DNA from: Micromonospora ureilytica
Lineage (GTDB): Bacteria; Actinomycetota; Actinomycetes; Mycobacteriales; Micromonosporaceae
Length of the DNA: 64,000 bases
NCBI RefSeq assembly: GCF_015751765.1
Contig: NZ_JADOTX010000001.1
Coordinates: forward strand, 7,006,001-7,070,000
Reading direction: 5' to 3'
The notes beneath the pieces are model-generated. The model was not told the origin of the DNA, did no database searches, and saw nothing but the letters and a program-made list of their open reading frames with translations. Every line of letters begins with the position of its first letter. Position 1 is the first letter of the stretch. This document shows, piece by piece, positions 44,086 to 52,079 of this stretch. A program made the translations under genes and the position numbers.

Positions 44086-44850
44086 ATGGGAACGCTCGAT
44101 GGCAAGGTCGTGCTGATCACCGGCACCGGCGGTGGTCTGGGCCGCGTCGCGGCGCTGACCTTCGCACGCGAGGGCGCGAAGGTCGTCGGGGCCGACCTCC
44201 AGGTCGCCGGTAACGACGAGACTGTCGAACTCGTCCGCCGCGCCGGCGGGGAGATGACCGGCATCGCGCCGGTCGACCTCACCGACCCCGAGCAGGTACG
44301 CAAGCTCGTCGACGACGCTGCCGCCGCCTACGGCGGGCTCGACGTGGTCTACAACAACGCGGCCGCGCTCCGCTTCGGCCCGATGCCCGACTTCTCGGTG
44401 CGGGACTGGCGCTACACCATCACCGGCGAACTCGACATTCCGTACTTCGTGTCGAAGTTCGCCTGGCCGCACCTGGTCCGGCGCGGTGGCGGCGTCATCA
44501 TCAGCGCCGCCTCCATGGCCGGGATGATCGGCGGCCACGTCCCGCCGATGGTCGGTCACACCGCCGCGAACGCCGGCATCATCGGCATGACGCGACAGCT
44601 CGCGCTCGAAGGCGCGCCCCACGGGATCCGCGCGGTGGCGGTCAGCCCCGGGCCCACCCTCACCCCGGCCAGCGAACGCGACCTCGGTGACAACCAGGAG
44701 GCGCGGGACGCCATCACCGCCAAGACGCTCCTCAAGCGCTTCGCGCGTCCCGAGGAGGTCGTCGAGCTGGTGGTCTTCCTCGCGTCCGACCGGGCGTCGT
44801 ACATCACCGGGGCGAACTACCCGGTCGACGGCGGCGCGACCGCCTGGTGA
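44086..44850 (+). CDS. SDR family protein lacking catalytic Tyr/Lys
   Basis: A 254-residue short-chain dehydrogenase fold with an intact cofactor loop (TGTGGGLG, 13-20), NNAAAL and the C-terminal NYPVDGGATAW. The active-site segment reads PPMVGHTAANAGIIGM, so the YxxxK pair is replaced by His158 and Asn162. It may bind a nucleotide without classical dehydrogenase activity, or use another chemistry. ATG 44086 has GAGGAGG upstream. Two palindromic operator-like sites lie upstream. Confidence 0.88.
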   Translation: MGTLDGKVVLITGTGGGLGRVAALTFAREGAKVVGADLQVAGNDETVELVRRAGGEMTGIAPVDLTDPEQVRKLVDDAAAAYGGLDVVYNNAAALRFGPMPDFSVRDWRYTITGELDIPYFVSKFAWPHLVRRGGGVIISAASMAGMIGGHVPPMVGHTAANAGIIGMTRQLALEGAPHGIRAVAVSPGPTLTPASERDLGDNQEARDAITAKTLLKRFARPEEVVELVVFLASDRASYITGANYPVDGGATAW

Positions 44851-44859
44851 CCCGGCCTT

Positions 44860-44887
44860 GGGGCGCCGCCGCTCCCGGTGGCGCCCC
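44860..44887. terminator. Bidirectional terminator hairpin
   Basis: GGGGCGCCGCC (44860-44870) pairs with GGTGGCGCCCC (44877-44887) with one wobble; it separates the convergent SDR and crotonase genes. Confidence 0.65.
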
Positions 44888-44892
44888 GGCCG

Positions 44893-45681
44893 TCAGCCGT
44901 CGATAGCGGGCACCCAGCGCGCGGGTCGACGTTCGCGGAACGCGGTGACCCCTTCGCGCCCCTCGTCGGACAGGAAGTAGCCGGTCGAGACGGCGGACAG
45001 CCGGGCCAGGTCGGCGCGCAACTCGGCGGTACCTGGTCGGCGCAGCAACTCCTTCGCGCCGGCCAACGCCCCAGGTGCCCCGCGCACCAACGAGTCGCAG
45101 TAGCCCCGTACCGCGTCGTCCAGCCCGTCCGCCGGGACCGAGGCCGTGACCAGGCCGATCTCGGCGGCGCGGCGACCGTCGAAGGTGTCCCCGGTCAGGT
45201 ACAGCTCGGCGGCGGCGCGGGGGTGCAGCCGGGGCAGCACGGTCGCCGAGATCACCGCCGGGATCACCCCGATGCGTACCTCGGTGAATGCGAAGGTCGC
45301 CTCGTCGGCGCAGACCGCCAGGTCGGCGGCGGCGATCAGGCCCAGCCCACCGGCCCGCGCCGGCCCGCCGACCCGGGCCAGCACCGGCTTCGGGCACTCC
45401 CAGAGCGCCGCGAGCACGTCGCCCAGCATCCCGGCCGGCACCGTCCCGCTGGCGTACGCCGCGGCGGTCTCCTTCAGGTCCGCGCCGGAGCAGAAGACCG
45501 GGCCGGTGTGGTCGAGCACGATCACTCGGACCGCCTCGTCGGCCACCGCGTCCGCCAGTCCGGCCAGCAGTTGGGTCATCAGGCCGGTGGAGAGCGCGTT
45601 GCGGTTGTGCGGGCTGTTCAGGGTGAGGGTGGTCACCCCACGGGCCGTGGCGACCCGCACGAGGACGTCGGGAGAGGTCAT
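44893..45681 (-). CDS. Enoyl-CoA hydratase/isomerase (crotonase) family protein
   Basis: A 262-residue crotonase. The oxyanion-hole parts are CSGADLKE and RAGGLGLIAAADLAV; the retained catalytic Glu is in FAFTEVRIGVIPAVI. The first Glu of rat enoyl-CoA hydratase is a Gly here, as in the methylglutaconyl-CoA hydratase (LiuC-like) branch, which is the likeliest subtype. ATG 45681 lies 7 nt after TAGTGT read on this strand, so it is probably leaderless. It shares a 19-bp promoter region with hemW. Confidence 0.9.
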   Translation of the reverse strand: MTSPDVLVRVATARGVTTLTLNSPHNRNALSTGLMTQLLAGLADAVADEAVRVIVLDHTGPVFCSGADLKETAAAYASGTVPAGMLGDVLAALWECPKPVLARVGGPARAGGLGLIAAADLAVCADEATFAFTEVRIGVIPAVISATVLPRLHPRAAAELYLTGDTFDGRRAAEIGLVTASVPADGLDDAVRGYCDSLVRGAPGALAGAKELLRRPGTAELRADLARLSAVSTGYFLSDEGREGVTAFRERRPARWVPAIDG

Positions 45682-45700
45682 GCCGGGCACACTAGTGGCC
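45682..45700. promoter_or_regulatory. 19-bp divergent double promoter
   Basis: The whole gap between the crotonase and hemW start codons. CACACT (45688-45693, plus strand) is 7 nt from the hemW ATG; TAGTGT (45694-45689, minus strand) is 7 nt from the crotonase ATG. The two -10 boxes overlap by five base pairs, so both messages would be leaderless and initiation in one direction should exclude the other. Confidence 0.5.
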
Positions 45701-46924
45701 ATGCCCGGCGTCCTTCCAGATGGTGAGACCGTCCCCGTCGACGGATCGTTGCCCGCCACCGCCACCGCTGCGGTCGGCGCGCGCGGCTTCGGCGTGTACG
45801 TGCACGTCCCGTTCTGCGCGAGCCGCTGCGGCTACTGCGACTTCAACACCTACACCGCCTCCGAACTGGGCGGTGGCGCGAGCCGCGAGGGGTACGCCGA
45901 CACCGTCCTGGCCGAGCTGACGCTGGCCGCCCGGGTGCTCGGCGACAACCCGCCGCCCCGGGTCGACACCGTCTTCGTCGGCGGGGGCACGCCCACCCTG
46001 CTCCCCGCCGACGACCTGGCCCGCATCCTCGACGGCATCGACCGCACCTGGGGGCTGGCCGCCGACGCCGAGGTGACCACCGAGGCCAACCCCGAGTCGG
46101 TCACCCCGGAATCGTTGAAGCTGCTGCGGGCCGCCGGCTACACCCGGATCTCGCTGGGCATGCAGTCCGCCTCCCCGGGGGTGTTGGCGATCCTGGATCG
46201 CAAACACAGCGCCGGCCGGGCCACCGCCGCCGCCCTGGAGGCGCGCGACGCCGGGTTCGAGCACGTCAACCTGGATCTGATCTACGGCACCCCGGGGGAG
46301 CGGGCCGAGGACTTCGCCGCCTCGCTGGAGCAGGTCGTGGCCGCCGGAGTGGACCACGTCAGCGCGTACGCCCTGATCGTCGAGGACGGCACCCGGCTCG
46401 CGGCCCGGATGCGGCGCGGCGAGCTGGCGTACCCCAGTGACGACGTGGCCGCGGACCGCTACCTGGCCGCGGAGGCCGCGCTCGACGCGGCCGGGCTCTC
46501 CTGGTACGAGGTCTCCAACTGGGCCAGTACCGAGGAGGCCCGCTGCCGGCACAACCTGCTCTACTGGACCGGCGCGGACTGGTGGGGGCTGGGGCCGGGG
46601 GCGCACAGCCACGTCGGTGGGGTGCGCTGGTGGAACGTGAAACACCCCTCGGCGTACGCCCAGCGGTTGGCCGCCGGCGCGTCTCCCGGGCTGGCCCGGG
46701 AGGTGCTCACTGTCGACGAGGCGCACATGGAGGACGTGATGCTCCGGCTGCGGCTGGCCAGCGGCCTCCCGCTGGCGGTGCTCGACGCCACCGGCCGGGC
46801 CGGCGCCGAGCGGGCGCTGGCCGACGGGCTGCTGGCCGCCGACGAGTACGCCGCCGGCCGGGCGGTGCTCACCCTGCGCGGGCGGTTGCTCGCCGACGCG
46901 GTCGTCCGCGACCTGCTGCCCTGA
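45701..46924 (+). CDS. hemW: Heme chaperone HemW (radical SAM)
   Basis: A 407-residue radical SAM protein. The cluster motif is VPFCASRCGYCDFNTY (CxxxCxxC), followed by VFVGGGTPTLLP, TTEANPESV, SLGMQSA and the HemW-type C-terminal block (ADWWGLGPGAHSHVGG). It was long called HemN but belongs to the HemW heme-insertion branch, which has CxxxCxxC with Phe after the third Cys position. It precedes hrcA-dnaJ, the standard actinobacterial order. ATG 45701. Confidence 0.93.
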   Translation: MPGVLPDGETVPVDGSLPATATAAVGARGFGVYVHVPFCASRCGYCDFNTYTASELGGGASREGYADTVLAELTLAARVLGDNPPPRVDTVFVGGGTPTLLPADDLARILDGIDRTWGLAADAEVTTEANPESVTPESLKLLRAAGYTRISLGMQSASPGVLAILDRKHSAGRATAAALEARDAGFEHVNLDLIYGTPGERAEDFAASLEQVVAAGVDHVSAYALIVEDGTRLAARMRRGELAYPSDDVAADRYLAAEAALDAAGLSWYEVSNWASTEEARCRHNLLYWTGADWWGLGPGAHSHVGGVRWWNVKHPSAYAQRLAAGASPGLAREVLTVDEAHMEDVMLRLRLASGLPLAVLDATGRAGAERALADGLLAADEYAAGRAVLTLRGRLLADAVVRDLLP

Positions 46925-46929
46925 GTGGC

Positions 46930-46956
46930 CCGCTGCCCCCGGACCGGGGGCAGCGG
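46930..46956. terminator. Terminator between hemW and DUF4870 gene
   Basis: CCGCTGCCCCCGG (46930-46942) and its perfect complement (46944-46956) lie 6 nt after the hemW stop, facing a convergent gene. Confidence 0.75.
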
Positions 46957-46991
46957 TGTTCCAGACCGGCCGGGGGAGCGGCCGGCCCGGC

Positions 46992-47618
46992 TCACTTGAT
47001 GAAGTTGGCAGTCATCGGGTAGCGGTACGGGGTGCCCTCGTTGGCCTTCACGCCGGCGATGATCCCGAACAGGATCTGGATCACCACGACGGCGATGCTG
47101 GGCAGGAAGAGCAGGCACCAGCTCACGAAGAGCAGCACGAACGCGATGACCGACCAGAGGATCTGGAAGTTCAGGGCGGCGAGGGCCTGCGCCCGGACGG
47201 TCGGCGACTGCTGGCCGCGGGTCAGGTAGGCGATGAGCGGGGCGACGAAGCCCAGCGGACCGAAGCTGACCAGCGCGCCGAGGGCGCCGCCGAAGTGCGC
47301 GACGAGCGACCAGGTCTTGTCCTCGTTGTTGGCGTAGCCGCCACCGGGGCCGCCGTATGCCCCACCGGCCGGGTAACCGCCGGGTGGGGGATAGCCCCCG
47401 GGCGGCGGATAGCCGCCTGCCGGAGGGTAGCCGCCTGACGGCGGTTGGTCACCGGTGGGCGGCGGATAGCCACCGGCCGGGGGATAGCCGGCCGGGCCGG
47501 GTGCCCCGGACAGTGGTGCGGTGGGCGGCTCGGACGACGGGAACGGGCCTGGGGAGGTGGGCTCCGGCGGGTAGTTGCCGGGGTCGCCCGACCCGGGAGG
47601 GCGAGGAGGTTCAGTCAT
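46992..47618 (-). CDS. DUF4870 membrane protein with Pro/Gly-rich N-terminus
   Basis: A 208-residue protein. The first ~90 residues are low-complexity GGYPPPGGYPP-type repeats; the rest is a DUF4870 domain with three membrane segments (LVAHFGGALGALVSFGPLGF; LWSVIAFVLLFVSWCLLFL; IAVVVIQILFGIIAGV) and the TVRAQALAALNFQI motif. ATG 47618 lies 7 nt after TACCGT on this strand (leaderless pattern). The mycosin at the left edge and the DUF3618-operon protein carry similar Pro/Gly/Tyr tails. Confidence 0.88.
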   Translation of the reverse strand: MTEPPRPPGSGDPGNYPPEPTSPGPFPSSEPPTAPLSGAPGPAGYPPAGGYPPPTGDQPPSGGYPPAGGYPPPGGYPPPGGYPAGGAYGGPGGGYANNEDKTWSLVAHFGGALGALVSFGPLGFVAPLIAYLTRGQQSPTVRAQALAALNFQILWSVIAFVLLFVSWCLLFLPSIAVVVIQILFGIIAGVKANEGTPYRYPMTANFIK

Positions 47619-47760
47619 GGATGTCACGGTAAGGGCCGGTGGCAACGCCGCACCAGAGCGACACCGCCCCGCCGTGCGGGCCGATCAGCCCAATGGGGTG
47701 GCATGGGCCGCACCGACAGGTGGTCGTTGATCATCGCGTCGGCGGGCCTGCCGACGTAGA

Positions 47761-47787
47761 CTGGCACTCGTTACAGTCGAGTGCCAG
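47761..47787 (+). promoter_or_regulatory. CIRCE operator of hrcA-dnaJ
   Basis: CTGGCACTC, 9 nt, GAGTGCCAG: a perfect 9-bp inverted repeat with the 9-nt spacing of the HrcA operator (consensus TTAGCACTC-N9-GAGTGCTAA), with the outer bases changed from TTA/TAA to CTG/CAG. A TAGACT -10 box (47757-47762) overlaps its left arm, so HrcA binding should block the promoter and autoregulate the operon. Confidence 0.92.
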
Positions 47788-47843
47788 GACGGCCCGGCCG
47801 GCCCACGGCGCCGGCGGCCGACGTGCGACAGGAGGTGCGGAGG

Positions 47844-48866
47844 ATGGGTCTCGACGACCGGAAACTCGCAGTGCTCCGCGCCATCGTCGAAGACTACGTC
47901 TCCACCCAGGAGCCGGTCGGCAGCAAGGCGCTGGTCGAGCGGCACCAGCTCGGGGTCTCCCCGGCCACGGTCCGCAACGACATGGCCGTGCTGGAGGAGG
48001 AGGGCTACATCCGGCAGCCGCACACAAGTGCCGGCCGGGTGCCCACCGACCGCGGCTACCGCCTCTTCGTCGACAGGTTGTCCCGGGTCAAGCCGCTCAG
48101 CCCGGCCGAGCGCCGGGCCATCGAGCGCTTCCTGGTCGGTGCTGTCGACCTCGACGACGTGGTGCACCGCACGGTTCGCCTGCTCGCCCAGCTGACCCGT
48201 CAGGTCGCCGTCGTGCAGTACCCGAGCCTGGCCCGTTCCTCGGTGCGTCACCTGGAGCTGGTGCCGATCTCCACGACCCGGCTGATGCTCGTCATGATCG
48301 CGGACACCGGGCGGGTGGAGCAGCGGCTCGTGGAGCTGCCCGGCCCGGTGCCCGCCGACGACGTCACCGACCTGCGCCGACTGATCAACGAGAAGCTCGC
48401 CAACGCCCGGCTGTCCGAGACGCCACCGTTGGTGCAGGCGCTGGTCGAGGAAGCGCCGACCGGGCTGCGCCCGACCATGACCACGCTCGCCACCGTCCTG
48501 CTGGAGACACTTGTCGAGCGGCACGAGGAACGGATCGCGCTCGCCGGCACCGCCAACCTCACCCGGGGTGGCCTGCTCGACTTCCAGGGCTCCCTGCGGC
48601 CGATCCTCGAGGCCCTGGAGGAGGAGGTCGTGCTGCTCAAGCTCATCGGTGAGACCGAGCCCAGCACGACCCGGGTGCTGATCGGCGACGAGAACGAGTT
48701 CGACAACCTGCGCGCCGCCTCGGTGGTCAGCACCGGGTACGGCCCGGGTGCCACGATCGTCGGCGGCCTGGGGGTGCTGGGGCCCACCCGGATGGACTAC
48801 CCCGGCAACATCGCCACGGTGCGCGCCGTGGCACGCTACGTGGGCGAGTTGCTGGCCCAGAACTGA
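47844..48866 (+). CDS. hrcA: Heat-inducible transcription repressor HrcA
   Basis: A 340-residue HrcA: the winged helix ([39 protein letters not shown], about 5-60), the dimerisation/GAF-like part and the C-terminal [11 protein letters not shown] to [11 protein letters not shown] block. It represses class I heat-shock genes through CIRCE together with GroEL. ATG 47844 has GGAGG and GGAGG-like sequence just upstream. An operator for it lies 57 bp upstream, and dnaJ follows. Confidence 0.97.
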   Translation: MGLDDRKLAVLRAIVEDYVSTQEPVGSKALVERHQLGVSPATVRNDMAVLEEEGYIRQPHTSAGRVPTDRGYRLFVDRLSRVKPLSPAERRAIERFLVGAVDLDDVVHRTVRLLAQLTRQVAVVQYPSLARSSVRHLELVPISTTRLMLVMIADTGRVEQRLVELPGPVPADDVTDLRRLINEKLANARLSETPPLVQALVEEAPTGLRPTMTTLATVLLETLVERHEERIALAGTANLTRGGLLDFQGSLRPILEALEEEVVLLKLIGETEPSTTRVLIGDENEFDNLRAASVVSTGYGPGATIVGGLGVLGPTRMDYPGNIATVRAVARYVGELLAQN

Positions 48867-48941
48867 TTGGTCAGGGCCGATGCGGCCGGCTGCGGCCGCC
48901 GACCGGCGCAACGCGAGACGAACATGAGGACACGGAACGCA

Positions 48942-50087
48942 GTGGCCAGGGACTACTACGGCATTCTCGGTGTGAGCCGGGAAGCCTCCGATGACGAGAT
49001 CAAGCGCGCCTACCGCAAGCTGGCGCGCCAGTTCCACCCGGACGTCAATCCGGACCCGGAGGCTCAGGAGAAGTTCAAGGACATCAACGCCGCGTACGAG
49101 GTCCTCTCGGACGACCGGAAGCGGCAGATCGTCGACCTGGGTGGCGACCCGCTCGCCCCGGGTGGCGGCGGCGCCGGAGGTCCGGGCGGCCCCGGAGGCG
49201 CCGGTCCGTTCGTCGGTTTCCAGGACATCATGGACGCGTTCTTCGGCGGTGCGGGAGGTGGCGCCCGTGGCCCACGGCCGCGTACCCGCCCGGGCGCCGA
49301 CGCGATCCTGCGACTCGAACTCGACCTGCACGAGACGGCGTTCGGCGTGGAAGCCCCGATCACCGTTGACACCGCTGTGCTCTGCACCACCTGCTCGGGC
49401 GCCGGCACGGCCGCCGGCACGCACCTGGCGACCTGCGAGGCGTGCGGCGGCCGGGGCGAGGTGCAGTCGGTGCAGCGCACCTTCCTCGGCCAGGTGGTCT
49501 CCGCCCGGCCGTGCACCGTGTGCCAGGGCTACGGCACCACCATCCCGCACCCCTGCCCCACCTGCGCCGGCGACGGTCGGGTTCGTACCCGCCGCTCGCT
49601 GACCGTCAAGATCCCGGCCGGCGTCGAGGACGGCATGCGGATCCGGCTGGCCCAGCAGGGCGAGGTCGGCCCCGGTGGCGGCACCGCCGGTGACCTCTAC
49701 GTGGAGATCCACGAGCGCCCGCACGACGTGTACTCCCGCAAGGGCGACGACCTGCACTGCCGGGTCACCGTGCCGATGACGGCGGCGGCGCTGGGCACCC
49801 GGCTGACCATCAAGACGCTGGACAGCGAGGAGACCGTCGACGTCAAGGCCGGCACCCAGCCGGCCAGCACGCTACGACTGCGCGCCCGGGGCGTGCCGCA
49901 CCTGCGCGGCACCGGCCGAGGCGACCTCTACGTGCACCTGGACGTGCGGACTCCCACCAAGCTCGACCCGGACCAGGAGAAGATGCTGCGCGACTTCGCC
50001 AAGACCCGTGGTGAGGAGGTCGCCGAGCTGTCCAAGCAGGGCGGCTTCTTCTCCCGGATGCGCGACGCGTTCAACGGGCACGCCTGA
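48942..50087 (+). CDS. dnaJ: Chaperone protein DnaJ (HrcA-linked copy)
   Basis: A 381-residue DnaJ: J domain with HPD ([12 protein letters not shown], about residues 29-31), a Gly-rich linker, the zinc region with four CxxCxGxG repeats ([32 protein letters not shown]) and the substrate-binding C-terminal domains. It stimulates DnaK. GTG 48942 gives the canonical [11 protein letters not shown] and has GAGGA upstream; an ATG six codons earlier (48924) is possible. The dnaK-grpE operon is not in the window. Confidence 0.96.
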   Translation: MARDYYGILGVSREASDDEIKRAYRKLARQFHPDVNPDPEAQEKFKDINAAYEVLSDDRKRQIVDLGGDPLAPGGGGAGGPGGPGGAGPFVGFQDIMDAFFGGAGGGARGPRPRTRPGADAILRLELDLHETAFGVEAPITVDTAVLCTTCSGAGTAAGTHLATCEACGGRGEVQSVQRTFLGQVVSARPCTVCQGYGTTIPHPCPTCAGDGRVRTRRSLTVKIPAGVEDGMRIRLAQQGEVGPGGGTAGDLYVEIHERPHDVYSRKGDDLHCRVTVPMTAAALGTRLTIKTLDSEETVDVKAGTQPASTLRLRARGVPHLRGTGRGDLYVHLDVRTPTKLDPDQEKMLRDFAKTRGEEVAELSKQGGFFSRMRDAFNGHA

Positions 50088-50088
50088 G

Positions 50089-50823
50089 GTGTCCGCTCCG
50101 CTCTTCCTGGTCGAGGCGCTGCCCACCGGCGACGCGCTGACCCTGGACGGCCCGGAGGGGCACCACGCCGCCACCGTGCAGCGGCTGCGCGTCGGCGAGG
50201 AGTTGCTGCTCGCCGACGGGCGGGGTGGCACGGCCGCCGCCGTGGTCACGGCCGTCGGCAGGGGCACCCTTGAGGTCACCATCACCTCCCGGGGGTACGC
50301 GGACGCGCCGGTCCCCCGGATCGCGGTGGTGCAGGGCATCGCCAAGGGCGACCGGGGCGAGCTGGCCGTGCAGGCGATGACCGAGGTCGGGGTGGACGAG
50401 ATCGTGCCCTGGGCGGCCTCACGTTCGGTGGCCCAGTGGCGCGGCGACCGGGGCGTACGCGCCCGGGAGAAGTGGGTGGCCACCGCCCGGGAGGCGGCCA
50501 AGCAGGCCCGCCGGCCGTGGCTGCCGGTGGTGGCCGGTGCGCCGGACGAGTCCACAGCCACTGTGGCCCGCCGGATCGCCGGTGCCGCCGCCGGGTTCGT
50601 GCTGCACGAGGAGGCCGAAGACCGGCTCACCACCGCCGAGCTGCCCTCCACCGGTGAGATCGTCCTGGTGGTCGGCCCGGAGGGTGGCATCGCCCCGGCC
50701 GAGCTGACCGCCTTCGCCGAGGCCGGCGGGCGACCCGTACGCCTCGGGCCGGCTGTGCTGCGCACCTCCACCGCCGGGGTGGCGGCCCTCAGCGTGCTAG
50801 CCACCCGCCTCAACCGCTGGTAG
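50089..50823 (+). CDS. rsmE: 16S rRNA m3U1498 methyltransferase RsmE
   Basis: A 244-residue SPOUT methyltransferase. The N-terminal PUA-like part begins SAPLFLVEALP with GHHAATVQRLRVG; the knot region has QGIAKGDRGELAVQ, VGPEGGIAPAELTAF and LGPAVLRTSTAGVAAL, all diagnostic. It is one base after the dnaJ stop codon, the usual hrcA-dnaJ-rsmE order. Confidence 0.96.
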   Translation: MSAPLFLVEALPTGDALTLDGPEGHHAATVQRLRVGEELLLADGRGGTAAAVVTAVGRGTLEVTITSRGYADAPVPRIAVVQGIAKGDRGELAVQAMTEVGVDEIVPWAASRSVAQWRGDRGVRAREKWVATAREAAKQARRPWLPVVAGAPDESTATVARRIAGAAAGFVLHEEAEDRLTTAELPSTGEIVLVVGPEGGIAPAELTAFAEAGGRPVRLGPAVLRTSTAGVAALSVLATRLNRW

Positions 50824-50846
50824 CCCCACGCCGCGCGTCCTCATCG

Positions 50847-50896
50847 AGATCTTGGAAGGAAACGGCCCCTCCAGGGGCGCTTTCTTTCCAAGATCT
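50847..50896. repeat. GATCTTG-type inverted repeat, copy 4
   Basis: Outer arms AGATCTTGGA (50847-50856) and TCCAAGATCT (50887-50896) are perfect; the inner GGCCCC/GGGGC pairs round a TCCA loop. It separates the convergent rsmE and SDR genes and probably terminates both. Close in design to the copy at 29060. Confidence 0.8.
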
Positions 50897-50910
50897 TGTC
50901 GGAGTCGGCT

Positions 50911-51681
50911 TCAGCTGCGCAGGTAGGAGGCGCCGTTGAGGTCGACGATCGTGCCGGAGGCCCATTCGGCCTGTGGTGAGGCCAGCCAGTGCACGGCGGC
51001 GGCGATCTCCTCCGGTTGGCCCACCCGGTCGAACGGGCTCTGCGCCCGGATGGCCGCGCCCCGCTCGCCGCGCAGGTGCTCGGTGGTCATGTCGGTCGCC
51101 ACGAAGCCCGGTGCGACGGTGGCGACAGTGATGCCGTACGGCGCGAGCGCCACGGCGAGGGACTGGCCCAGCGCGTTCAGCCCCGCCTTGCTGGCGCCGT
51201 ACGCCGGCTGCTCCGGCTCGCCGCGGAACGCGCCACGGGACGAGACGTTGACGATCCGCCCGCCGCGTTCGCGCATGTGCTGGGCGGCGCACCAGGTGAC
51301 GTTGCCGGCGCCGGTCAGGTTGGTCTCCAGCACCTGCCGCCAGCGCTGCTGCCACTGCTCGTACGAGGTGCCGAAGATCGGGTGCGGGTCGTCGCGGTCG
51401 CCGTACGTCCCGGCGTTGTTGACGAGCACGTCCAACCCGCCGAGCAGCTCGGCGGCCCGGTCGACCATGGCCCGGACCGCGTCCGGATCGGTGAGGTCGG
51501 CGCGGACCACCACGTGCCCGTCGCCGGGCAGCTGCGCGCGTAGCTCCTCGGCCGCGTCGGCGGAGTCGCGGTGGTGGATGGCCACCCGGTCGCCGCCGGC
51601 CGCGAACGCCTTCGCCACCGCGCGGCCGATCCCGCGCGAGGCCCCGGTCACCAGTACCGCCCGATCCGTCATGCCGGCCAT
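50911..51681 (-). CDS. SDR family oxidoreductase (FabG-like)
   Basis: A 256-residue classical SDR with every motif: TGASRGIG, NNAGTYG, Ser in VNVSSRG, YGASK (Tyr and Lys present) and the closing IVDLNGASYL. It resembles 3-oxoacyl-ACP reductases, but no fatty-acid genes are near. ATG 51681 has GAGG at a short distance; ATG 51672, three codons later, is an alternative. It is divergent from the HIT gene. Confidence 0.9.
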   Translation of the reverse strand: MAGMTDRAVLVTGASRGIGRAVAKAFAAGGDRVAIHHRDSADAAEELRAQLPGDGHVVVRADLTDPDAVRAMVDRAAELLGGLDVLVNNAGTYGDRDDPHPIFGTSYEQWQQRWRQVLETNLTGAGNVTWCAAQHMRERGGRIVNVSSRGAFRGEPEQPAYGASKAGLNALGQSLAVALAPYGITVATVAPGFVATDMTTEHLRGERGAAIRAQSPFDRVGQPEEIAAAVHWLASPQAEWASGTIVDLNGASYLRS

Positions 51682-51719
51682 CCTGCCTCAGCCGCACCCG
51701 GTGTCCTTACACTGCCCCG

Positions 51720-52079
51720 ATGGGATCCGACTGCCTGTTCTGCCGCATCGTCGCCGGGGAGATCCCGGCCACAGTGGTCCGGGAGACCGACACCACCCTC
51801 GCCTTCCGCGACATCGATCCGAAGGCGCCGGTGCACGTCCTGGTCATTCCGAAGGAGCACTACGCCGACGTCGCCACCCTCGCCCAGGGTGACCCGGCGC
51901 TGGCCGCCGACGTGCTGGCGACGGCCGCCGCCGTGGCCGAGGACGAGGGCCTGCTCGGCGACGGTTTCCGGCTGATGTTCAACACCGGCGCGTACGGCGG
52001 GCAGGAGGTGTTCCACGCGCACGCGCACCTGCTCGGTGGTGCGCCGCTCGGCCCGATGCTCGCCCGGAACCTCGCGTGA
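51720..52079 (+). CDS. HIT family protein
   Basis: A 119-residue HIT protein (nucleotide hydrolase or transferase acting on adenosine-type substrates). CLFCRIVAGEIPA opens the protein (CxxC zinc-type start) and the histidine triad is VFHAHAHLLGG. TACACT (51708-51713) ends 6 nt before ATG 51720 (leaderless pattern). The stop overlaps the next start by 4 nt. Confidence 0.95.
   Translation: MGSDCLFCRIVAGEIPATVVRETDTTLAFRDIDPKAPVHVLVIPKEHYADVATLAQGDPALAADVLATAAAVAEDEGLLGDGFRLMFNTGAYGGQEVFHAHAHLLGGAPLGPMLARNLA

Noticed and set aside
47727..47762. TTGATC as -35 element for the hrcA promoter
   Set aside because: The gap to the TAGACT -10 box is 24 bp, too long for a vegetative promoter.
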